From an uncultured Collinsella sp. (GTDB lineage: Bacteria; Actinomycetota; Coriobacteriia; Coriobacteriales; Coriobacteriaceae), in contig CAUAGV010000007.1 of the NCBI GenBank assembly GCA_958428675.1, positions 1 to 20,981 on the forward strand: a stretch of DNA of 20,981 nt, written 5' to 3'. A program made the position numbers and the translations under genes. This document shows, one piece after another, positions 1-5,425 of this stretch. Each line of letters starts with the position of its first letter. Position 1 is the stretch's first letter. The notes under the pieces are model-generated. The model was not told the origin of the DNA and searched no databases. It worked only from the letters and a program-made list of their open reading frames with translations.

Positions 1-38
1 CCTCGACCAACGTCGCTTACGTCGCTCAGGTGCGCTAA
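1..38 (+). CDS. C-terminal end of an upstream gene (partial)
   Basis: Reading from base 3, the frame gives STNVAYVAQVR and then TAA at 36-38. A strong intrinsic terminator begins about 30 bases later, which fits the end of a plus-strand gene entering from the left. Only 11 residues are visible, so the product cannot be named. The frame call rests on the position of the terminator and could be chance. Confidence 0.4.
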   Translation, partial: STNVAYVAQVR

Positions 39-66
39 ATCGCACTTGCAAGCAGACTTGCATTGC

Positions 67-103
67 AAAGGGCCCGGAAGGCTTCGCCTTCCGGGCCCTT
101 TTT
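67..103 (+). terminator. Rho-independent terminator of the upstream gene
   Basis: A perfect 16-bp stem pairs 67-82 with 86-101 around a TTC loop. It is very GC-rich (core GGCCCGGAAGGC) and runs into a T tract at 99-103. It lies just after the TAA at 36-38 and would end transcription of the gene entering from the left. Confidence 0.85.
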
Positions 104-282
104 CTGTGCGCTAAAGCCGGGGCACGGCAAAACACGCGCCCATTTCTTTACCAAAAGCGCGAAATCCGCCCTTCAAGGCCCAGAACTAGGACTCCTGGCT
201 CCAAAAGTGTTCGCCCGGCGGCAAACCCACACCCCGTGCAGAGCTGCTATATCGTTTTAGCAAGGTCAAGATCAGCCACGTT
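104..282. other. Non-coding stretch with no recognisable gene
   Basis: A 65-codon open frame beginning at 63 crosses this stretch. It starts inside the terminator hairpin, has no ribosome binding site and gives a low-complexity basic peptide, so I do not call it a gene. Nothing else is recognisable here. Together with 283-463 it makes up the gap before the gene at 464. Confidence 0.5.
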
Positions 283-410
283 TTCGGAAGTATGCGGCAA
301 ATTCTGAGACCTCCGAGCACACCCCGTTTTTTCGCAACAAAATGCCTGATAAACTAGCCTCAAAAGCCAGGTCTGCTCACAGGGTTCAGATTTTGCCGCA
401 TACTTCCGAA
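283..410. repeat. Pair of 25-bp inverted repeats flanking a possible promoter
   Basis: The arm at 283-307 begins TTCGGAAGTATGCGGCAA. It recurs in inverted orientation at 386-410 with 24 of 25 positions matching. The 78 bases between the arms are AT-richer and contain TGATAAACT (348-356), which reads as an extended -10 (TGA-TAAACT). The arms are too far apart and too specific for a simple terminator. Paired operator sites for a repressor, or the ends of a small mobile element, are the likelier readings. The layout resembles the paired inverted repeats bound by AbiEi antitoxins, and the next gene encodes an AbiEi/DUF559-like protein. That link is inference. Confidence 0.75.
348..356 (+). promoter_or_regulatory. 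Candidate extended -10 for the DUF559/AbiEi-like gene
   Basis: TGATAAACT fits an extended -10 (TGnTAAACT). No good -35 is present; only a T run lies about 17 bases upstream. The surrounding AAAATGCC..ATAAACTAG recurs upstream of the DUF4012 gene (minus strand near 15105-15120), which supports a promoter role. The predicted transcript would start near 362 and include the right-hand arm of the inverted repeat in its leader. Confidence 0.35.
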
Positions 411-463
411 TTGACGCTGGCACTCCTTAATCCATAGGCACGCTTTTCAGCCAGGAGGGCATC

Positions 464-1537
464 GTGGATCTGACGCTATGCGGCCAAACTGCTTTTAACT
501 ATCACCGCATCCCGCCGCAAATACTGGGTCTTTACCCTGCCATTAGCCTTGGCAATATGGATCGCAGATGTTGCGGCCTCAGAAGTCATGCGGTTGTAAA
601 AGACCTGCTTCACGCACCGCTTCACAGGCTTGTATTCACCCGGGCACAATCCGGGTCGCGAAGCCTGTTTAAATCGCACCTCCTGACCCAAGAGCCGCCT
701 CCCGGGTCGTTTAGGCAAACCGAGCATGGGTTTGATGTCACATCGCCCGAGTTCACACTGCTCAACCTTGCTACGCAGGTCTCACGCAACCAGCTGCTTA
801 TGGCGTGTTATGAGATGTGCAGCTCGTTTGCTGTGTATACACCCTGCAAACGAGCGCAACGGCAACTTGATGAAGCTATTTCGCTTAAGCTCATTCCACC
901 CAACTGCGGCTGGGAGCGGGTTATCGACGTCAACGGCAAGGATACCAACCTGTGGAAGCGCACGCCGCTTCTTTCCGCAGCGGATATCGCCGCGTTCGCC
1001 AAGCAGGCCGCAGGCCTGCGCGGTGTTAAGCAGCTCCGCTGGGCCGCCGAACGCATGACAGGACAGACCGCCTCGCCCTTCGAAGTACAGACCTCCATGC
1101 TTATCTCGCTCCCCCGCGACGAGGGCGGCATGGGCATCAACATCGCAAACAACGTGCGCATCCCACTCAGCGACGCCGCGCGCTCGCTGTATGACAAAAC
1201 CTGCTGCTACGCCGATATCCTCATCGAAAGCGCCACCGACAGCATGGGTGTCATCCTTGAATGCCAAGGCCGCTCCGCCCACGACAGCGAAGCCGCGAGC
1301 CTCTCCGATGCCGAGCGCGCCACCGCGCTCACAAGCATGGGCTACGACGTCATCCAAATTACCTTTGGCCAGATTAAGGATAAGAAGAGCTTCGACCACA
1401 TAGCCGAGCTCATCCATAAAAAGGCTGGACTTTCCTACACCCCAAAGACCAAACAGGAGCGCGCCGCCGAAGTCACCCTGCGGCAAGAGCTACTTGTCAA
1501 TTGGGTTGAGCTATTCACCGCCAAGCCGGCCAGCTAG
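464..1537 (+). CDS. AbiEi-like / DUF559 (Vsr-type nuclease fold) family protein
   Basis: The GTG start at 464 follows AGGAGGG (453-459) at 4-nt spacing, a strong ribosome binding site. The product is 357 aa. Residues 93-103 (TSPEFTLLNLA) match the SPE-type motif of the AbiEi-like and actinobacterial DUF559 paralogues, and 204-222 begins with SPFE, another conserved block. The C-terminal part resembles a Vsr/DUF559 PD-(D/E)XK fold: D251, E266-C-Q268 on a core strand, H273, D282, then GYDVIQITF (293-301). The third catalytic position is Gln rather than Lys, so activity is uncertain. The protein is probably cytoplasmic, with no signal peptide or membrane segment. No nucleotidyltransferase toxin (AbiEii) follows, so this is not a standard AbiE pair. 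Family membership is from recognition of motifs; function is unknown. The last four bases overlap the end of the convergent neighbour. Confidence 0.8.
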   Translation: MDLTLCGQTAFNYHRIPPQILGLYPAISLGNMDRRCCGLRSHAVVKDLLHAPLHRLVFTRAQSGSRSLFKSHLLTQEPPPGSFRQTEHGFDVTSPEFTLLNLATQVSRNQLLMACYEMCSSFAVYTPCKRAQRQLDEAISLKLIPPNCGWERVIDVNGKDTNLWKRTPLLSAADIAAFAKQAAGLRGVKQLRWAAERMTGQTASPFEVQTSMLISLPRDEGGMGINIANNVRIPLSDAARSLYDKTCCYADILIESATDSMGVILECQGRSAHDSEAASLSDAERATALTSMGYDVIQITFGQIKDKKSFDHIAELIHKKAGLSYTPKTKQERAAEVTLRQELLVNWVELFTAKPAS

Positions 1538-2382
1538 CAGCTAGCAATCAGGGGAAGCGCAGGCATATCGGGCGATTCGACGCGAGCCGCAAATCCCGCC
1601 TCGGTTAGCTCGATGACCTCGGTAAACGTTGTATCGAAAAACTCCTCGGTTAGCAGGCGATACGGCGGATGATCGGACTCGCCGGGGTTTTCGCGTACAA
1701 TCTCGTGCATAACGCCGATGGTCTTGAGCACATACTCCTTATGGATGGGATACTGACCAAAACGGGTCGCCGCAGTATACAGGCGATCGGTCGCGCGCGG
1801 TATCGAAACGATGCCGAGTGTCTTGCCAAACCAGTCAAAGTCGCCTTGCTTTTTAATGCGGAATTCCTCGCACGGCTTGCCGCCGTGCGCCTCCAGGTAC
1901 TGATTCACACGCGTATTCCATACGGTATCGGCCACCAGATGCGACCAAACGCCCAGCGTCAGATCGAGCAGCGACTGCGCCACGTCATCGGGCGCGAGCG
2001 AAAGCTCGCTAGCACCGGGACCGGCGACCGGCTCGGCGTCCTTGTAACGTTGGGGATAATGCACGCGATTCAGTCGCTCGCGCTCCTCGACAATCGAGGT
2101 AGCCGCGGCTGGCGCACCGGTGGGCGAACTTTTAAGCAACGGTGCCACATAGGTATCCCAGAACTCATGCTCACGAGGCTTAGGGATAGGCTCGGGCTTT
2201 GCAAAGTGCGTAATGCGGTACGGGATGGGATCGGCGATGCCAGGGACCATATAGCCCACGAAGATATCCGGAACCACGCAGCCAAACAAAAAGGCATTGC
2301 GGTCGCGCACGCTATTGGCAAGTGCACCGGTGCGCTCCAGCAAACGCTCCGTCTGAGCGATATGAATGTTCCAACTTGGCAT
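1534..2382 (-). CDS. Zinc-dependent phospholipase C-like protein (Zn_dep_PLPC family)
   Basis: I use the ATG at 2382 (MPSWNIHIAQTERLL), giving 282 aa. An ATG at 2394 would add four residues. GGGGGTGG lies just upstream of 2382, and the candidate -10 leaves only about 8 bases before 2394. The N-terminus (MPSWNIH), NAFLFGCVVPD (about residues 29-39), ITHF (57-60) and WSHLVADTVWN (146-156) are typical of the bacterial zinc-dependent phospholipase C/S1-P1-like fold. H7, D39, H59, H148 and D152 are the likely metal ligands. No signal peptide is visible, so unlike secreted clostridial phospholipase C it is probably cytoplasmic, and its substrate is unknown. It is convergent with the DUF559-like gene, overlapping it by four bases. 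Family confidence is good; enzymatic activity is inferred. Confidence 0.8.
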   Translation of the reverse strand: MPSWNIHIAQTERLLERTGALANSVRDRNAFLFGCVVPDIFVGYMVPGIADPIPYRITHFAKPEPIPKPREHEFWDTYVAPLLKSSPTGAPAAATSIVEERERLNRVHYPQRYKDAEPVAGPGASELSLAPDDVAQSLLDLTLGVWSHLVADTVWNTRVNQYLEAHGGKPCEEFRIKKQGDFDWFGKTLGIVSIPRATDRLYTAATRFGQYPIHKEYVLKTIGVMHEIVRENPGESDHPPYRLLTEEFFDTTFTEVIELTEAGFAARVESPDMPALPLIASC

Positions 2383-2408
2383 AGCCACCCCCATAAAAAA
2401 CCTGGATA

Positions 2409-2417
2409 ACTATACCA
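2409..2417 (-). promoter_or_regulatory. Extended -10 promoter of the phospholipase-like gene
   Basis: The minus strand reads TGGTATAGT, a TGn extended -10 with hexamer TATAGT (2414-2409). No convincing -35 is seen, which is acceptable for extended -10 promoters. Transcription would start near 2402, leaving a roughly 20-base leader that includes the GGGGGTGG before the ATG at 2382. Confidence 0.5.
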
Positions 2418-2423
2418 TCACGG

Positions 2424-2442
2424 CAAAGCCGCGCGGGCGGCT
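2424..2442 (-). terminator. Weak hairpin after cbiO
   Basis: On the minus strand AGCCGC (2442-2437) pairs with GCGGCT (2432-2427) around a 4-nt loop, followed by only TTT. It is a short stem with a poor U tract, so at best a weak terminator for the metal-uptake operon. Confidence 0.3.
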
Positions 2443-2462
2443 ACGCACGCTCTACGCAGCAA

Positions 2463-3251
2463 CTAGTCCGTAGTACCGCTTTCGGTTCCATACGACGGCG
2501 AAGGCGCCTCGACCACATGGTGATATCGATCGATATAGATTGCACGGGCACCCAGGCGTCGCACCAAATCCTGGTGATGCGTGCTCATCAAGACCGTCTT
2601 ACCCGCCGCGACGTAGGCCAGCAAGAAGTTGACCACGATGTCGCATGAATCCTCGTCGAGCCCATTGGTGGGCTCATCGAGCACTAGGATATCGGGGTTC
2701 ATCGATACAACTGCCGCCAGCGCCACACGCTTCTTTTGCCCGCCCGAGAGCTGATAGGGAGAGGCGTCGGCAAGGTCGGCAACCTGGAACAGCCCCATGG
2801 CATCGCGCACGCGGCGCTCGAGCTCGTCTGCCGGCAGCCCCATCTGCGCGGGACCAAAAGCAACTTCCTCGTCCACCGTGGCGCAGAACAGCTGGGCATC
2901 GGCGTTTTGGAACACGAAGCCCACGCGCTGGTGGAACTTCTGAGCAGCAGCAGAATCCTTCAGATACGCCGCATCGACCACGTGCCCGTCAAACAGGTAT
3001 GCCCCTGCGTCCGCGAGTTCAAGGCCGTTAATAAGACGCATAATCGTCGTCTTGCCGCAGCCGTTGGGACCGAGCAGGGCAACGAGTTCACCACGATCGA
3101 CCTGCAGCGACACGCCATCGACAACCGTATGCCCCGCATAGGAGAACACCACGTCGCGCAGCTCGATGAGCGGAACGACCTCGGCGCCGCCCACACCGTT
3201 CGTGCCCGCCGCACTATTCATATCGATCGTCAAAACGTCGCCCTTCCCCAT
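2463..3251 (-). CDS. cbiO: ECF metal transporter ATP-binding protein (CbiO/NikO type)
   Basis: This is the ATPase of a group I energy-coupling factor importer for cobalt or nickel, acting on the cytoplasmic face with CbiQ and CbiM. Counting from an in-frame ATG at 3257 (264 aa), Walker A GPNGCGKTT is at 63-71, the Q-loop FQNADAQLF at 116-124, the signature LSGGQKKR at 170-177, Walker B ILVLDEPT at 190-197, and the switch His at 227. I prefer the ATG at 3251 because GGGG lies about 6 bases upstream of it but directly abuts the one at 3257. The real domain begins near PLIELRDVVF, so roughly 28 N-terminal residues are a non-conserved tail. It lies about 25 bases after cbiQ and is the last gene of the operon. 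Confidence 0.9.
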   Translation of the reverse strand: MGKGDVLTIDMNSAAGTNGVGGAEVVPLIELRDVVFSYAGHTVVDGVSLQVDRGELVALLGPNGCGKTTIMRLINGLELADAGAYLFDGHVVDAAYLKDSAAAQKFHQRVGFVFQNADAQLFCATVDEEVAFGPAQMGLPADELERRVRDAMGLFQVADLADASPYQLSGGQKKRVALAAVVSMNPDILVLDEPTNGLDEDSCDIVVNFLLAYVAAGKTVLMSTHHQDLVRRLGARAIYIDRYHHVVEAPSPSYGTESGTTD

Positions 3252-3279
3252 TTGCATCCCCAGTCGGAACCAGCAGCGC

Positions 3280-4116
3280 CTACAGCACGGCGCACAACAC
3301 TGTCAGCAGCGCCACGCCGGCCGCATAGGCCGCATCGCGCCAGCCAAACCTGGCGCGCGCGGGAGCCGGATACGCACCGGCAAAGCCGCGGCAAAGCATA
3401 GCCTCGTCCATCGCGCGGCTGCATTTCATCGCCTTGATAAAGGTCATGCCCATGATACCCGCGATCGAATCGGTACGCGAAAATCCCTCGGGCGCACGGC
3501 CAACGCTGCGCAGCATGACCGATTCGCACAGATCGTGCGCCGTACGACCCAGCACCTCGATGTGCTTGAGCGCCATATCAAACGTAAAGATAACTTCGTC
3601 GGGTAGATGCAGCATCTTGAGCGCCGCCGACATGCGGCTCCACGTGAGGGTCCACGAAGCGCCCAGCACCAGCGACACATTAATGAAGGTCTTGAGCGCA
3701 ATCTTGAGCATGGCGCCCGTAGCGGAAGCACCCAGCAGCAGGGCAGGCAGCGCCAAAACCACTGCGAGCCCCGCGGCGCCAAGCGCCGGCACAAAGGTCG
3801 CGCGCAGCCCGCGTATGGGACGCACGGCAACGAGCACCAGCGCAATGGCCGCCATCAACATGAGGTACAGCGGGCTTTGTGTCAGGCACACGCACAGGAC
3901 GCAAACGAATATCCCCACCAGGCGCACCGGAGCCGAAACGCAAGAAAGGGCGCGGTCGACCATCGACCCGCCCTCGTGCGCGCCTCCACCCAGGCGAACC
4001 CGCTCAAGCAGGCTCGCCAGGTGCAGGACGTTCTTTTGCATCACGCGATGACGAGCGCCCGTGGGCTCGTATCGCTCCTCGGCCGCAAGCCAGCTAGGCA
4101 GCTCGACCATCGCCAT
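3280..4116 (-). CDS. cbiQ: ECF transporter transmembrane component T (CbiQ/NikQ)
   Basis: This is the membrane coupling subunit that links the ATPase to the substrate-specific CbiM component. The 278-aa protein has hydrophobic segments near 63-79, 82-98, 107-130 and 260-277. The cytoplasmic coupling region includes the family motif SRAMDEAMLCRGF (233-245), with the A-x-x-x-RG signature that contacts the ATPase. HLPDEVIFTFDMALKHIEVL (170-189) is also typical of CbiQ. The start at 4116 lies 23 bases inside cbiM and follows GGAG closely; an ATG at 4110 is possible. The overlap implies translational coupling with cbiM. Substrate choice (nickel or cobalt) is set by CbiM, not by this subunit. Confidence 0.9.
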   Translation of the reverse strand: MAMVELPSWLAAEERYEPTGARHRVMQKNVLHLASLLERVRLGGGAHEGGSMVDRALSCVSAPVRLVGIFVCVLCVCLTQSPLYLMLMAAIALVLVAVRPIRGLRATFVPALGAAGLAVVLALPALLLGASATGAMLKIALKTFINVSLVLGASWTLTWSRMSAALKMLHLPDEVIFTFDMALKHIEVLGRTAHDLCESVMLRSVGRAPEGFSRTDSIAGIMGMTFIKAMKCSRAMDEAMLCRGFAGAYPAPARARFGWRDAAYAAGVALLTVLCAVL

Positions 4117-5179
4117 GGGCTCCGCTTTCCTTGACCGTCAGCGAGATCAGACGGAATGCGATGGTGAGCACCGCCACGCCAATCACGCCGGACAAGATAT
4201 ACATGGCAGCCTGACCGGCAAAGCCGAGACCCTGCTCCTCGGAATAGGCCTGCAGGTAATCACCCGTAGGCAGAGCGTCGGCAAAGGTCGGGGTGTCGAG
4301 ACCGACCGAAGCCTGCAGGCTGTCGTCGCCAGCCTCCTGAACGGCGGTCGCGGCGCCCTCGGCGTCCCACTCACCCCAGGCGTCACCCGTGGCCAGCAGG
4401 CCCAGCGGCGTGGCCACGACAAGCACGGCAACCAAGATGAGCGTGGGGACCAGCGAGGTCTTCTTTGCAGCAGCGCCCTCGGCAGCAAGCTGTCCATCGG
4501 CGGCTTCGGGGCCGACGATAACGCTCGGCGCCGTCTTCTTGATAAAGCCGTAGATCGCGGCAGTCGCCACGCCCTCGACCACGCCGGCTACCAACATATG
4601 CGGGATCATCATGGCCGGAATGGCAATGGACAGCGGGAAGGGGCAGTACAGCGGAGCGCCCGAAGCATTCGTGAAAAGCATCGGCTGAATACCAAACTCG
4701 ATTGCTGCGCACAGGGCCGCCAGGCACAGGCCGACCCAGCCGCTTACGATGGCCGAAACCGAGGTGCCCCAGCTCTTGTCGTGCAAACGGCTGTTAAGCG
4801 CGCGGAACACGATGGCTGCGGCAAACGGCAACACGAAGGCCATGTTAAAGCAGTTAGCGCCAAAGGACAGGATGCCGCCGTCGCCAAACAGCAGCGCTTG
4901 CAGCGCCAGCGCGACCGAAACCGCGATAGCCGCGGCCTCGGGGCCCAGCAGCAGCGCGATGAGTGCGCCACCAACGGCGTGGCCAGTGGTGCCGCCGGGC
5001 AGCGGCACGTTGAACATCATAAGCAAGAAGGAAAATGCGGCGCAGATGCCCAGGAAAGCCATGTGCTCGCGATCGAGCGTGGCGCGCACCTTCTTGATAC
5101 AGTGAGCCCAGACGGGCACCATCGCCACCGCCATGACGGCATCGGTCTGCGGGGACAGATAATTATCTGGAATGTGCAT
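4094..5179 (-). CDS. cbiM: Nickel/cobalt ECF transporter substrate-specific subunit CbiM/NikM, with a fused CbiN-like domain
   Basis: The N-terminus MHIPDNYLSP is the CbiM/NikM hallmark; the terminal amine and His2 form part of the metal site, with His67 in GGTTGHAVGG (62-71). LFGDGGILSFGANCFNMAF (97-115) is the other conserved loop. CbiM proper ends near residue 215. Residues 244-345 add two further membrane helices (about 244-262 and 326-345) around an exposed loop beginning GDAWGEW, which is a CbiN/PDGLE-like module; no separate cbiN gene is present. The length of 361 aa suits such a fusion. GGGAGG (5190-5185) precedes the ATG. It is the first gene of the operon and overlaps cbiQ by 23 bases. 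A NikR-type palindrome over the promoter favours nickel; cobalt remains possible. Confidence 0.9.
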   Translation of the reverse strand: MHIPDNYLSPQTDAVMAVAMVPVWAHCIKKVRATLDREHMAFLGICAAFSFLLMMFNVPLPGGTTGHAVGGALIALLLGPEAAAIAVSVALALQALLFGDGGILSFGANCFNMAFVLPFAAAIVFRALNSRLHDKSWGTSVSAIVSGWVGLCLAALCAAIEFGIQPMLFTNASGAPLYCPFPLSIAIPAMMIPHMLVAGVVEGVATAAIYGFIKKTAPSVIVGPEAADGQLAAEGAAAKKTSLVPTLILVAVLVVATPLGLLATGDAWGEWDAEGAATAVQEAGDDSLQASVGLDTPTFADALPTGDYLQAYSEEQGLGFAGQAAMYILSGVIGVAVLTIAFRLISLTVKESGAHGDGRAA

Positions 5180-5236
5180 GTACGCCTCCCGGTTATCGGC
5201 GCACGGAATTGCAACGCCGCTTGAATCACCTTTCCA

Positions 5237-5264
5237 GTGTTACGTAATGTCAGATTCGTAACAC
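5237..5264 (-). promoter_or_regulatory. NikR-type operator palindrome
   Basis: GTGTTAC (5237-5243), 14 bases, then GTAACAC (5258-5264); one further base pairs inside each arm. This is the form I recall as the NikR site in Desulfovibrio and Geobacter (GTGTTAC-N13/14-GTAACAC). It covers the expected start point of the cbiM promoter and lies 11 bases after the -10, as expected for repression when nickel is plentiful. No nikR gene is in the window. Identity as a NikR site is inference from the sequence match. Confidence 0.7.
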
Positions 5265-5274
5265 GCCGCGGGCT

Positions 5275-5303
5275 ATCATAGCAAAACGGCGCACTGCCGA
5301 CAA
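5275..5303 (-). promoter_or_regulatory. Promoter of the cbiM-cbiQ-cbiO operon
   Basis: On the minus strand TTGTCG (5303-5298), a 17-base spacer, then TATGAT (5280-5275). Transcription should start near 5268, within the NikR-type palindrome. The -35 lies in the loop of the hairpin that follows pheT. Confidence 0.7.
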
Positions 5304-5317
5304 AGCAGCACGCCGTT
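5284..5317 (-). terminator. Probable terminator of the pheST operon
   Basis: On the minus strand 5317-5305 pairs with 5297-5285 as a 13-bp stem with two G-T pairs (core AACGGCG/CGCCGTT) and a 7-base loop, then only a short T run. It is the only sizeable hairpin downstream of pheT. The weak U tract makes its efficiency doubtful. Its loop is the -35 of the next operon. Confidence 0.5.
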
Positions 5318-5425
5318 ATGTAATGCGCGTGTCATATATGCAGGCTCAACGGTGCCTTATACCGAAAACAGCAGTCACGTAGGACTCGGCAGCAGCCACC
5401 GCTGACCCATACCCCAGCGCAGGAC

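Noticed and set aside
63..260. 65-codon frame after the first terminator
   Set aside because: It starts within the hairpin, lacks a ribosome binding site and has no recognisable sequence.
5180..5425. Cobalamin riboswitch upstream of cbiM
   Set aside because: No B12-box-like conserved core was seen and the leader after the predicted start is only about 90 bases; the NikR-type palindrome explains the region better.
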